A DNA stretch of 64,000 nucleotides, taken from Sipunculus nudus (taxonomy: Eukaryota; Annelida; Sipuncula; Golfingiida; Sipunculidae). Each line of letters opens with the position of its first letter. Position 1 is the first letter of the stretch. A program made the position numbers and the translations under genes. Shown here piece after piece: positions 14,016-26,899 of the stretch. The stretch lies in NCBI GenBank assembly GCA_026874595.1, contig CM049308.1:11187501-11251500 (forward strand), given 5' to 3'. The notes beneath the pieces are model-generated. The model made no database searches. It worked only from the letters and a program-made list of their open reading frames with translations, and was not told the origin of the DNA.

Positions 14016-14209
14016 TAGCCCCAACATTTAGCCTCCATTCAGGAATGGAGCCTGAACACCTGTGTGTGTGTGTGTGGGTGGGGGGGGGGTTTCCCTCTGA
14101 TTTGACACAACCCCAAACAGGCAGTTTATGCATATTAAAAGGGGGATCTAAGCAATTATCTAATAATGTGTGATAGATGGTGGTTCCCTCATAGATCCCC
14201 ATGACTTCG

Positions 14210-15677
14210 CCTAAGAATATACTCTCCTAAGCCTTCTCAGCATGCCTTGCCAGGCTGTTAACAAGAGCCAATGGAGGTAACAATTATCTGGTTTTCTTGG
14301 GAGTTAGGGCTAATATTTTTGTACATACTGAACATTACGTTACTTTATATGTCCTTACTGAGTCAATAGGACTGTATTTTGCATAATATGTAGGGGCTGG
14401 TGCATGTCCTCAAGCTGATTGGTATCATTGGTACTTTGGTCAGATCTGACCAAGCTTTAGAGGATAAAGTCTTCATCTCGGGGGCTGTAACGCTTAGAAC
14501 TAGAAAGAACAAATAAGAATTGTTTGTGTTATAGGCCTGTAACTAGTATGACACTGGATAAGGATATATATATATATATATATATATATGTTGACTTGTA
14601 TATAGATCATTTAGATGAAATGTATATAATATACAATTATCATTAGAACAATTGTCTTTGAATTGAGCTAAAAATATCTGTACCTTACGCTCCATAAGCA
14701 GCAGTTATGCTATGCTCAACTATTCTCTACACTATCTGCTGCATTAAACTGCGGAAGCAGTCAGGTTAGGCCACCAGGTGGTGCTGTCTCTGTGGAATTC
14801 CCTCTGCATTATATTTAACCAAACACATAGCAGGTATCACCATGCACAATCAGATGTTCTACGAGGTACCGGTCACTTTACACTGCTGTGTAAAGCGCTT
14901 GGTAGCATAGACTTTTTCCACCCCAATTGGATTACACACGATGCAATTGTCAACTTTCAACACAGTCTCTATACTCACTTGCCTGAGGTCAGTTATCCCC
15001 CACAGCCTGCACAGTTCCTGAACTGCCGTGCAACATGAGCTTGCCTTGGACATAGCTCTGTTTGTTTACTAGCTAAGCCAACCAGATTTTTTTCTACTAG
15101 TTCTGCAGATTTGTTTAAACGCAGAGCCAATAAGACTTTACTTTATCCAGAGCAAATTCACTGGGTGTTGCCAAACCTGAAAAATCCTGCTATTTCTCAC
15201 AGCATGTGAGTGGAAGGTCACCAGGCTTGGGAGGTCACATGCTGTGTTACAGCATATATGTACCTGTATCTAGTTAAATCTCAAGTTCCTTGACCTTTAT
15301 CTAATTACTCAACAAAGATAATGTCCCTGTACCTGAACCTGATCATCTTGATCGGCTAACTGTTCCCTTACTTAGGTAAACTGCTATAATTAAGTAATCT
15401 TCAGTATGAGGAGGGTGTGTGATTGTACAAGGTACAATCTGCCTATGTAAAATATGGGTTACATATTGAAAGGATACAAACCTGACAAGGTGCCAAATGA
15501 TATCCCATTAAGAACAGCATTTTTAAGAGCGAATCAGAATCAATATGCGTCTTTGGACGAAACAATGTAGTCATAAGATTCTTTAAAACTGGGTCTAATA
15601 AAGTGTAGGATAGGATCTGGATAACTATTAAGAATTCACTAATTAAGTAATTGGGTAATAATAATCAGGGGACACCT
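14210..15677. other. No recognised gene; (TA)n tract
   Basis: A (TA)n run lies at about 14563-14589. A moderately GC-rich patch at 14690-15060 has open frames on both strands without recognisable homology. GGCCACCAGGTGGTGCTG at about 14769 resembles a CTCF-type word. Confidence 0.35.
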
Positions 15678-15686
15678 GTGGGTAGT

Positions 15687-16153
15687 GGCACTCGGTAAAA
15701 CCCGGAATTTCCGAGGATATTCCGAGATCCCTCGGAATAAAAGTTTGAGCCATTTCCCTCGGCAGAGGATCCTTGACAGTAGAAAAAAAGTACCCATACC
15801 TGAAGAATGAACATTTATCTTCCCATTTATTCAGGGTTCCGTTCTAATCCTCGACTTATTAAGGTACAGCGTACGATTTTTTTAACATCTTTTCAAACAG
15901 CCCTGCACGACTGCCATGTTTACTAATATTTTGGAAGCGCCTGGAGAATTCCCGGAGAATTCAGACCCACGGCGACCGGGCCCACTCAAAACCACATAAA
16001 AAACTGCAGCTTTCTCCATTCCTGTTGACAAATTATTTATTACCTGTTGGATTGCATCGTTTATTCGTTTAATTCTTCTATAGCGCTTTAATTACATTAT
16101 GATTTTATATATTAGGTCAATAGATAGTAAATTAATAGTAATAAAATGTACAA

Positions 16154-16213
<60 letters not shown>

Positions 16214-16940
16214 ATATTTAAAATCATTACATGGGTATTTTAAATTCAATATATCATTGTGGTATCAGGTGTATTTCATGAGGCTTAATTTACTTTCAAT
16301 TTGTACATATTTCATTTGATTGTTATGGCTCAGTTGTTAATTAATGATTTTGTTTCCAAATGTGTTCCTTTGTTCATTGGACTAATAAAAAAATAAAATT
16401 TTAATAATGCGAGTGGTAAATGAAGACACTTGTAGACACTGATACTGCTGTAGCCTCCCTGTCCAAATGTCATGCCACTTCCGTTAATTGTAGAATCTCT
16501 CTCCATGCCCTGTCCCTTTCTTTAGTTGTGGCCTTCCACAATATTTCATGATCTTATTATCAGTAAGAGGAGTTTATCTGATAAATCTACAATTCACTCT
16601 CTTTACTGGCCATATCCTTTTAATCCAGGCCTGTCAGCTGTTTATACTCTCCACGAATTCTCATGAAACCACCGGATTTAGGTATGATCTACCATAAACA
16701 AGGCCGTCGTCCCGGGCTGGTCAGATCTGGCTCGGAAAACCGTAGAATACGCCTTTAAAAGTCGAAGATTAGAACGGAACCCTAAAGAAATAGGAAGATA
16801 ATTATTCATTTTATATGTATGTGAACTTTTTTCCTACTTTCAGATATCTTCTGCTGAGGGAAATGGCTCAAACTTTTATTCCGAGGAATCTCGGAATATC
16901 CTCGGAAATTCCGCGGAAATTCCGGGTTTTACCGAGTGCC
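15687..16940. mobile_element. Long-TIR DNA transposon, non-autonomous, Mutator-like
   Basis: 1254 bp with inverted repeats of about 175 bp. The left starts GGCACTCGGTAAAACCCGGA and the right, reverse-complemented, starts identically. The match continues through TTTGAGCCATTTCCCTCGGC to GGTTCCGTTCTAAT(C/T). A perfect 9-bp duplication GTGGGTAGT flanks it (15678-15686 and 16941-16949). Long TIRs with a 9-bp duplication fit Mutator-like elements. The interior has only an AT microsatellite and AT-rich filler, so it depends on a transposase encoded elsewhere. Confidence 0.92.
16155..16211. repeat. (TA)n microsatellite
   Basis: About 28 uninterrupted TA units inside the long-TIR transposon. Confidence 0.97.
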
Positions 16941-16949
16941 GTGGGTAGT

Positions 16950-18130
16950 CAACAGGTTAATGTACAGGAATGTTTAAAGTCAGTCACCTTAGGCTTAGGG
17001 TTTAACACCTGATGAAAATATGTATCAGTCATCTTAAAATTCAATACGACGCAATCAACTTTCATATATACAGGAAAGTGACTAAGTGCTGTAAAATTAT
17101 AATATACCCCATGTTTCTGTAAGAGTTGACACGTTGTTTATGTTTACCTACCGTCAACCTCCTCCGTGCCTTCCGTCAACACTTCACGAGTGAAGTTGGT
17201 GATTTGCCCAGAAAGTGATGACAGACTGTTCCCTATCCAAGAACTCATCTCGAATTAGCTTTGCGTGCCTTAATCTATTGTCTGAGTGGTCTAATTGTTT
17301 TTGTTTACATGCCGGTCGGTCAGTTTTCACTTGTTCGCATGTTTGACAGACAGGTGACTGCCAACTCAACGGCAGACATATTTGGCCCACTACGCATGCC
17401 CCTGGCTGTCTGTGTTCGCCTGAGCAGGGAATCAAGAGGTAGTTCACTCAGGCGGTTCAAATGGCGTCTTTTGCGAACAAATAAACAAATACACTTTAAG
17501 TGATAAATTAATATACATGAGGTTTCACTGAGTTTCTACGACTAATTTAAGGAACAAATTTTGATTCTTTGATTCTCCTCTTTATCCAAACACTTTACTT
17601 TTTATCTGAAAGAATAAAACTTACCCCCCCCCCCCCCGCAGCCCCCGGAGCGACGGCCCTGAAGGATTAAACTTATTCGAGGATTGTTAAAATATTAAAG
17701 CTAGGACAGAAAGACATGAATAGCTGTGTCATTTTATCCTTATGCAGATTTTAAAAAAATGGACCATCAAAGTTATTCCAGAAGATCCAGTAGGCCCAAA
17801 AATTAGGTTGTTAGGCCTACTAAAAGGAAAATTTGCAAAACTAAAAAAGTCAATTCCTATATAAATATATCCCGGGTCATTTCCCCAGCTTTCTTGTAAA
17901 AATGGTAACCCAAATCGATGTTATAATGTTGCTTTACACTGGATTTTCCATTTTCAATTTCAAGCTCTTTAATTACACTTAGATACATATAGGCCTATGG
18001 CCTTAATTTCCATTGCCTTCCCAAATTGCCGCCTTAATGTCACGTGCCCCTGGTCAGCCAATCTTTATTTCTATAGCTCAATATTCATATACATGTAATA
18101 TTATCTGCATATGCTGCATCCATAATCGAA
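16950..18130. other. No recognised gene; GC-richer patch
   Basis: 17140-17480 is richer in CpG and includes ACTACGCATGCCCC (NRF1-like) and CAAATGGCGTC (YY1-like start), which could be an old promoter. The ATG there is followed by a stop after seven codons. A C run at about 17624-17637 follows. Confidence 0.25.
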
Positions 18131-18137
18131 TTATTGC

Positions 18138-18660
18138 ATGGGGGGGGGGGTAATGTCGAGGGTGTGCAGGCCTATCGGCAAAAGGGCTGGGGTCTAGGAG
18201 GGGGTGTACCCTTCGTGTGGTTTTCAAAACTTTACAATTTTCATGTAAAACATGAGCGATTTGAAGCAATTTCAGTCTTTCGGTATCAAATAACTTGGAA
18301 TATTCTCACTTCAGAAAATAAATTCAATTAAAATTCATTGCCCTCAAAATTCTAGAGAGATTGGCTATTGCCCTCTGTATATCCCCATGGATCTATATCA
18401 CTATTTTGAGGTACAAACTGGCTATATATACACATCATATTATCAGTCATTTTGCTATTGATATTTGAGGAATTTTTACAAAACTGTGACACATATTTGT
18501 TTATGACTGTTATTTTTTAGAAATTGCAGCCCATTTTGATGCAAAAATGATTTTAAATTATTAACAACATGGGGGGGGGGGGGGCGTATAACATGGTATC
18601 CCCCCCCCCCCCAACGGACATCAGACACCAAATTGTACCCGGAGGGGAGGGGGCAGGTTG
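18138..18660. repeat. Cluster of poly-G/poly-C tracts
   Basis: G runs at about 18139-18149 and 18571-18584, a C run at about 18600-18612, and GGAGGGGAGGGGG at about 18641-18653. The adjacent G and C runs could pair as a hairpin. G-quadruplex potential is evident. Confidence 0.85.
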
Positions 18661-19004
18661 TTTGGCAACGCGCTCAGCATATGATGCATACACGCTTCTT
18701 TGACAAATAAAATAGTTATGCTGAATTGTTAAAAAAACATTCTTTATTTGTAAAGTGATGCATGTAGGCCTATTCATAAAACTTTGCAAGTAGGACTAAA
18801 GTTACTCCAGTCATTCCTAGAATAGAAGACGGAGAGATTTATAAAGTATTTAAAAGTAACAACAATTATCAACAAGTTTGATTGCAATGTACCTTTGTTC
18901 TTTGTGAAATGTTGACCAAGGATAATCACAGCAAGGATTCAGCCTACCATATAATATACGTAAAGTCAGATTTCCCATGAGGAATGAATGTGAAGGGGAT
19001 TGAG

Positions 19005-20025
19005 TAGCGCCATATCGGTCCTCTGACATTACGACCAGATTACTGGCGCCAGAGTGTCATAATATTACATGCATCGAAATCTGAGAAACGCATTATAAAA
19101 GGCCCCATGAGGATGCAAATATACTCGTCATTTTTTACGCCGCCTCATGGCCTACAGGTACACTGTCAGTAGACATAAACCAGACTAATCGTCAGCAGAT
19201 TTAGTGTACTTTCTAACAACACCAACCATGAGCGAGAAAAGTTCCGTTTTGACATAGCATATTGGCAAACCCCTCCGCATGTTTGTTAAATTTCTGACCG
19301 CATGGATACAGGCATAGCTCGCAAGGGTTAGTGGATCCGCCAACTTGTACGCGATACAGGGTATCACTCGTTACCATAGAGACGGTATATCAGTTTGGGT
19401 CATGAGTTCACATGTATTCTTTAGTATTAGTTCATCATTTGTAGCATAATGTTAAAGGTGCCCAATCACCTACCTTTTGAAAAAGAATTTATGTCATTTC
19501 TGGCTTCCTTGTGTGTATATTAATGATCTAAGGGAAATGATGGTTGTGGGAAGTTCTAATAAGGCCTTCGTGAAAGACGTATGAACTTGTTTATCAACAA
19601 CATGTTTGTAAACACAGCAATGTTGAAAAACGGGAAAAACATGTAACCTAAAGTGGTAGGTTGCATATATGCGGAGGTAGTAAGGTCATCTTTTGCAAAG
19701 CTCTGGCTTATCTGACTTGCTACCAGATGCCCTTGTTGAATTTGTTTTGATTATTTTGGCGGGTCCCCACATATTTTAAACACGTTGATATAAACAAAAC
19801 AAGCGGCCTGTGTGCGGTGATATCCACGTTTTCTGGTCTATTTTTATAAAATCTCCAAGGAATTACCTTTAGTTTATAAAGGTCAGATTAGGCCCGTTTA
19901 AGATTATGGACTGTTTAATTACCACAATATGAATGCAATATGATGGAATACCACTGCGATGCATTTCTCAATATTGCTTGTATCACGATTCAGGTAGGCT
20001 ATTACCAGCCCAATTATCATTCCCA
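19005..20025. repeat. Dispersed repeat, CpG-rich copy with insertion
   Basis: Matches 59048-59605 in two parts: about 19005-19445 and 19915-20025. The roughly 460 bp between (starting GGTGCCCAATCACCTACC) are absent from the other copy, so they are inserted here or deleted there. CpGs are largely intact. Confidence 0.7.
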
Positions 20026-20722
20026 TAGGGACTGAGAGAAGCAAAGTTTATCATGATTCACCGGGTTATCCTTTGTGATATCTTTGATGAAGATGAATAA
20101 AACACGTAATTCACATTGGTGCACAATCGTCTGCCTTTACGCGAAAATGCAGTTATGAAAAAACTTCGCTTCTGCAAAGCGCTAAAAGGCAACGGGATGT
20201 CTATGAAATTAATCTTAGGGGAAAGTAAGATCTATGTAAACAGCTTCTACCTGCAATAACCAACACAATGATAAACTGAAGAAAGCTTAAAACACTGTTT
20301 AAAGTATATTGAGTCTTTCCTATCTAAGATTTTTGTGTGAATATATGCAAATGACATATCAGGGACTAGTTTATGTCTAATATCTACATTGAATGACTAT
20401 GTTCACTATTTCTAACACCTCAAGGGCGACAAATCTTGCAAAAAGATAATATCGTTGTAGATAAGAATATAGGATAGGTAAGGTGTGGCCGAACCTTGAC
20501 CAAAAGAAAGCGAAGTCTCTCCCAGCCTCTCCAAGAGAAGTGACTGCAGCAGAGTGTCCGTCCGGCTTGCTTAATTCTAAGTAGACTATGGCCTATACTT
20601 GTATATGCGGCGTTTTCCTATATACAACTGTTCCCAAAGCAGCATTTACACATAGCGTCCTTCAGGAATGAGCTTGCTATGTCATGGCGCGTTCAAGTAA
20701 CTGTAGGTATAAAGTTTTCATT

Positions 20723-20781
<59 letters not shown>

Positions 20782-21180
20782 TGCTGTATGAATGCGTCTG
20801 TGCAGTATGTATGGGTAATGCAACTAGAAAACGGATGCCTGCATATGATTCCATTTATATGTATGTTTATGCGGTACGAATACGGTTAATACTATAGAGC
20901 TACATGAGTAGAGAAATCATCTGCAAGAGGAATACCCTATCACCGACTTCAAAAGTTCACAATTTCCCCGTTCGTTACGATGCGTATACGTTTTAAATCG
21001 CTACCCTGAGCGATCGAAATGTGCTGCATACGTATTTACGTATACGTACTGCATACATATGGAATGTTACTTTAACTGGGCGAGACAGTCTGGTTATACA
21101 TGTGTTTCCTGGTATCTATAGCTTAAGACAAGAGAAGCTTTCACTCCGGATGATAGAACTCGTTAGTCTTGGCGGGCTGT
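20026..21180. other. No recognised gene; (TA)n tract
   Basis: An (AT)n run of about 54 bases is at 20725-20778. Open frames are short. Nothing is recognised. Confidence 0.4.
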
Positions 21181-21187
21181 TTTCCTT

Positions 21188-21380
21188 TGGGGGGGGGGGG
21201 GGGATAAAGTCACACCAGTGGGGATGTGAACTCCAAGGTTCTTTTCAGTCAGTCAAAATAACATGTAGACCAGACATTAACACACTCAAAAATGACTCGA
21301 ACACCGTTGTAAGATAACAAAAAAAAATATCATAATAAATAATAGGTTACTTTCAGATCGGGGGGGGGGGGGGGGGGGAG
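21188..21380. repeat. Two long poly-G tracts
   Basis: G runs at about 21189-21203 and 21360-21379 (about 19 G), both on the plus strand and 160 bp apart. Confidence 0.95.
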
Positions 21381-21429
21381 GTGACGGAGTGCCGTCAACA
21401 TAAATAACGCAGTAATCACAATTTTTCCA

Positions 21430-24370
21430 TGTCCATGAATTAATCTGCATAACACGGTCACTGTTCTAAATGTTCCAGGTCACATGACTTCTCGCTCTCA
21501 TGTGACGTCTAGACGTTCCACTAGTCCCTAGCGCAGTACGGAGGACAGTCAAATCCCAGCGTAATACAGATTGACACGGAAAACACCTGGTTCTCACTGC
21601 TGTATAACTGTTCACCGTCTATAAATCACTATTCGCGTGTCGCACACTGAATGTTCTTGTAGAGCCCTGGATAGACGACTCTCACAGCTGTACTTTACTG
21701 GAGTCCTCCAGTCTCAGGTTACCAAAGATACGCACTCTCGCAGCGAAATTCAGCACAATCACGGTTTCGCGTCAAGAAAAAGTCTCCTGCCTGTTTCTGG
21801 AAGCACGCACCACTCGTAAATCACAAGAATGCCAGTCCTTCGGCAAGTAATACTACTGTCTCTGAAATGTTTTACAGAGGATCACCCAGGTGGCATCCCT
21901 CAGACGTAGACTGTCACTATACACAGACGCGATCTCTCAACTGTATACACAGAAGACAGCAAGACAGCCAGGTGGACTGCTGAAGCCCTCAGGCGACGCT
22001 ACCCATACGTAGCGCTCCAGCTCTTCTGAAGTTGTACTTTGTTTCACGTCTTATTAGAGACTCCTGACGTCACAACTCCCGCTAATCTCTCCGCCAATCA
22101 ACCATTCCATCCACGATGTCCGTTGTCATTACACATCAAACCTAACGCGGACACGCCTCCGGCGACGATTTCGTGGGAAAGCTACCCTAAGCAAGTTCAA
22201 AGTTAAGATGTCGTGTACTAGACACAATTTCTATGGAGACCGTCATACTAGATCGGTCCGCACTTATTTATGCTACATAGAAAGAAAAATCAAAGGATGT
22301 AGGTGGCACCTACAATTACTATATTGCTTTGAAATTTACGTTAAATAAAAAAGTGTTCTTCCTAACTGGGTTTTCTCACGCTAATGGCTAAACATGATAC
22401 TCAATAAAATAAAAAAAAAACTTGCAAAACACTTATCTGGTCATACTCCCTATACCTAAATATACAAAGTCACAGTCTGGTGACAATAGAAAACTTATTA
22501 TAAAATCTTAAGTACCGGACTTGCTGTGCAGAATTGGAGCTGGAGACCCTGGGCCCATGGACTTCCAAACCCAAAACGACCATGCTCAAGCTATGCACCA
22601 ATTGCTGCTCATCAGCTCAGCTTCTAGAAAGACAAAGGAAAAGGGATTGAGTGTATCCCCGGAGTATATCCCTCTTTTTTGCATCAATATCTCGGCCTCC
22701 TCCACTTTTAAGCTCCGGCCGCTCAGGGTTGATCAGCCCTCCGCCGCCAATATACCAACCCGCAAGGACCAGTCTTCTCTAGCGGGTAACCTGAGAAATA
22801 GTCCCAGTGTTTGAGAAGCATATCGTTAACCCTGTTAACCGTGCAAACAACTGAAAACACGAAAACACATAGCTCTTTCATTCCTAAACATGAATATATG
22901 AAATATGCTCCATTGACTGACGGCCAACATGAATCCTTGACCTATATACACACATCAGTAAGCAACCTAGAGCCCCAAGGACGTAGACTTAACAGCTATT
23001 CAGGAGCCAGACTTCCAGAGAATGGAACTCTTAAAGAATAACACCACATCTTTGATTTCTTTTGACAACAGAAGAACACTGAGGAGAACGGAGAGCTCGG
23101 AGTCCGGTTCGCCATACAGAGCACACCCTTCGCATGGTCGATGCTCAATTATTTACCACGGAGTGAATCTGCAGTCAACATCCCTCCACGATAGGAGGCC
23201 AGTAATCTTTGTCTTACACCTACACTCTACACAGCAGTTGAAATAAAGAATCACCTACGAGTCACTCGACGCTGGAATCAGGATCATCCAAAAGTCTGGG
23301 TACTTTCAGGGTAATCATTCTGACTGATTTAAAAGCAAGTCATTTCCCGGCACTATGGCACAGGGAAGGTTCAAGAAAAAGGACATGGGCTCCCGCATTT
23401 GTGCTGCCCCCATGTATCACCAACAACTTCTTCCAGAAAAAGAGTGCTACATTGTACACTGAAGACACCTCATGTCAAAACACTGGCAACGACTGGTTTC
23501 TTTCATTGCTTCTTTAAACATTCTTTGATTGTGTCTAGAGTGAAGTACGGGCAAAGAAGCTTTAGCGTAAAGTGACGAGGGACTAACCAAAATCAACACC
23601 AACAAGCTAGCGAACCCTTAGAAGTAAGAACAATACTCATTGTGGATCTACTAAACCAGACTTTTCCCCTACCAAAGCTCTCCACCTACTCTATATCTGC
23701 AAGGCAACAGTAAAAAGAGACAGGAAGGTGTGAAAGAAGGACGTTTTGAGTTAACCATCATTTAGGTATGGAAAGCAATTAAAATCTAGTAACAAACGAG
23801 GGTCAGAATAATCAACAACAAGCACGACCACAGTTGGAGCAAACTGCCCGAGTACTGAGATCCGCAGACTCAGTAATGCAACAGAGCGCAGGGTTAGGAC
23901 GTCGAGGTCGCCTCGCTTACCTGTACCAGAGAAGGAATTGAGCAATGGAAATTGATGGTCCCAGCCATGACAAGCGAGGTTGTCAGATCAGACCTCAACC
24001 AGATGTGTCATAGAAACTCCCATTAGTCAACCACTGTACTCATGATTAAAAAAAACTTAAAATTTGTGACCGAGAACTTTGTTATGAATGGTTCCAAACC
24101 TTGTCGGACCACTCCACCTGTAATGGCTGGGACCACTGATTTCCGCGGCTTCATTCCTCGCATTAAACAGCTAATTATTCACGGTATTACTGTGAGTTAA
24201 TTCTGTGCTTATCAAAACTTTTGTAATAAAATCTATTTGCTTGAAACAGCTTAGTTCGTACCAATTCGATGAACAATTGGGATCATATTTCCCTGGAAGA
24301 CACTGAATGCCTCCTGTCCTCCACACCTTAAGTCTTCTTTTTTTTTCTTTTCGATCACTCATGTTGAAAT
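21430..24370. other. GC-richer region, possible regulatory DNA, no gene identified
   Basis: Less AT-rich than its surroundings, with CpGs, a TGACGTCA element at about 22063-22070, GCCAATCA at about 22092 and paired TCACATGAC/CATGTGACGTC at about 21479-21507. Several 70-100 codon frames on plus (22521-23246) show no recognisable family. It could be a promoter or first exons of an unknown gene, or a decayed element. Confidence 0.25.
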
Positions 24371-24779
24371 GCCAGTCTCTTTGACGAATGTTGCCGTGCG
24401 TTGAAGATCCTTCCGATTGACGTAGAGTTTTCTTCCCAAAAATGTTGCCTAAGATCCTTGTATGAGGAGCATTCTTGCAGCAAACGCGGTGTTGTCGTGC
24501 TGCTGGTCTTGTAGGGGCAAAAGTAGGACTTGCCGATCAGGAGCTATGTGAATAGGTAATAGTTTATACGGTTGTTGTTTGTGCGCAGTCTAGATATATA
24601 ATCACCTGCTCAGATTTGGTAAGCAGATAGAAAGGATCCACTATGTTGTATTTGGGGTACTCCTGTATCCATTTACTGTGCTGCCTGACATTGGTAATTG
24701 TTTTTATTCAATTTTATACAAATTGTCTTCCTGTTGTTTAGTTGTTCCACCCTTGGCTAGACTGCTATATTATTACCAA

Positions 24780-25623
24780 TTACTTTGCAATGCGATGGTA
24801 TGCACTGCACAGTGACTCTGGCGAGTATGCCTAAGAACGCAAGAGTAGAAATCAGGTCATCCAATTCTTCATCCCTTGCAAGTCTGGAGGCTCAGGACGG
24901 ACAGGGCATCTTTCAGGAACACTACATTGTTGGGCCTGTTTCGGCTATGTTTAACATGGACTGTACCTGTCTTAATGGCCACTACTTTTGGTTTGAATTT
25001 TGTAGAATAACAGTCGGCAGCGAGGGAGAACCTTACTTCTCTTCCTCCTGGGTACTTAATGTAGATTCCGGCGGCCTCATTTCTGAGCTGACTGCCTGTT
25101 CAGCGTAGCTATCTGTGTACACATGGGTCCAGCTATCTTGCGGGAAGTTGTTGCAGATGTGCTCCATGGTGTAAGACTTCTTTTTTCAGTACTGCCCCGA
25201 GTCTTTTTTTTTGCCAACATCGGAGATGCCACAATGAATCAGGGGAGAAATCATTCCACTGCAAGCAGGGTTCCCAGGTGCGTCTGGGATCACAACAGGG
25301 TCTTGATCCACAGGCTCTTGCTGTTTTTTTTTTTTTTTTCGAGAATCCTTTATTGGTTTTAAGCCTCCCCCTTTCAGTCTTCCCCTTTTTGGCTGTGACA
25401 TTGTATCCCTCATTCGGTGTCCTGCGAGTCTTCTGAACCTTGCACAAGAAGTTTGGTGTTTATGGTCCGCAAGCGATTCAAGCCCTGTGATGGTCTCCAG
25501 TTCTTTTATTTGTGTTATTTCCATGGCTCCAGTAATGAGTCTGTATGTTTGATTCTGTACCCTATTAATGTTATACGTTACACCAGTGCGTTCTGCTGAA
25601 TCACAGCAAGTCTTGTACAACAC
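24780..25623 (-). pseudogene. Decayed non-LTR retrotransposon 3' end (RT end + RNase H)
   Basis: On minus, NRVQNQTYRLITGAMEITQI and KELETITGLESL (25540-25450) match the end of jockey-like reverse transcriptases. Further on, WTHVYTDSYAEQAV and, after a frameshift, AGIYIKYPGGREV (about 25110-25020) match the RNase H domain that follows in such elements (usually YTDGSA, here with changed residues). Frameshifts and a poly-A interruption (25322-25340 on plus as T) show that it is dead. Confidence 0.75.
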
Positions 25624-25694
25624 GTTGATGGCAAGAAATGAAACTCAAGAGTTTCAATCTTCATTGCCCTTGTACAACGCATTCTTGACATACC

Positions 25695-25815
25695 ATGGCA
25701 GCCAGAAAGCCAAACTTGGAGGTGCTTGATAGGGCTCGCTCACCATTAAGCATGTTGTGCCAGAGGGGTCTCCAGTGGCTTGGCTACGTTCACCGATGGG
25801 GGACTACCGAATCCC
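25695..25815 (+). pseudogene. Decayed LINE C-terminus
   Basis: The plus frame NLEVLDRARSPLSMLCQRGL then QWLGYVHRWG matches the C-terminal segment (xLRWxGHVxRM) of RTE/CR1-type LINE polyproteins. Only this short segment remains. It faces the opposite way to the element at 24780-25623. Confidence 0.65.
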
Positions 25816-26899
25816 AGAAGTAATGTTGGCAGAAGGATGAGGAGAGCAGAGAGAAATCACTTGACCCCTTATGATGATCCTCAAAGACTGACTGACCGAC
25901 CACGCCACTACCTTTGTCTCCTGAGGCAGAAGGACCAGAACGTTGTGCCATTCCGGCTCTCCTCCCCCTATGGCTTATAGTTTCGAGTATAGGCTTAATT
26001 TTCAACTAGGGCTCAACCAAGACCGCGGCATTCCCTGCTCTCTGCTAGGCTCCAAGGGTCTAATAATATTAGACAGTAGCAAAGAAGCCCCTTTCACCCT
26101 GCTAACACAAGTGTTCTTCCTGTTCAAATCTTTACTCCACAAAAACATGTTTAAAGACAATTTCAAACTGTATGTTGAATTCGGGATTCAAAGATCCCAT
26201 GGTTTCAAAACGTGCACTGTTAAAAGACTTCCGGATGGATGACGGACAAAGAACCAGCCCTAAAGCTCAGATGACTTACAGTCAGCCGATTTATAAATGT
26301 ATATTTACGTATCTTTTTGCACACATGATACAATGGTGCATTTTCACATATTAATTTACATATTTTGATCAAGTTTGCTCAAATGAATTATGGTAATTTG
26401 GATTAAAGTTTGGCGGGTTTTGATAATTTCTATGAACAGTATCAACTGCATTATCCCCACAGAAATTACCACTGAAATCACCATTAATCACTTAAATACC
26501 CAATCTTACAATAATAGTATTATCTGTTAGTATTTATACCCATTTGACTGCAGGGAAATTAAACAAGGACTTAAACATGAACTGATCATGAGGAGATGCA
26601 AATACAATGAATGTTCATAACATTTTTATGTGATATCAAAGTTGGACAAATTCTTACAGCAAACAGCCGGTCTCTGGCATAAAATGTAAATGGTGGCTAC
26701 TAAAGATTTTCCATTTTTGATTTTATATTACAGTGTTTAAAAGAGGTCACAATGGATTTTTCCATCCCAGGCAGGATCAGGGAATCAACGCCTCTCCATC
26801 ATTCCTTACTAGAAATGCTTATCACAATGTATCCCCCTCTATGCGACTGGCATGCTTGCATACTAGTTTACATACTATTCATATTCCTCAACATTATAG
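25816..26899. other. No gene; solo GAGCT-family repeat end
   Basis: At 26222-26300, CTTCCGGATGGATGACGGAC then AAAGCTCAGATGACTTACAG TCAGCCGATTTA is a diverged end of the GAGCTAAAA repeat family. The rest is AT-rich and unrecognised. Confidence 0.5.

Noticed and set aside
13726..14202. 158-codon open frame on minus, the longest single frame in the window
   Set aside because: It covers a tandem duplication of GTACCTGG-rich sequence and a (GT)n/poly-G run, has no recognisable domain, and a second overlapping frame is equally open. It is more likely a chance product of the repeat.
14778..15053. Open frames of 86 (plus) and 64 (minus) codons over the same DNA
   Set aside because: Opposed frames, no recognisable motif and no supporting splice sites.
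17466..17500. Start-like CAAATGGCGTC with an ATG
   Set aside because: The frame stops after seven codons and no donor site follows. Kept only as a possible promoter word.
22521..23246. Three overlapping plus-strand frames of 74-97 codons in a GC-richer region
   Set aside because: No recognisable protein family, no splice pattern that joins them convincingly, and no homology by eye.
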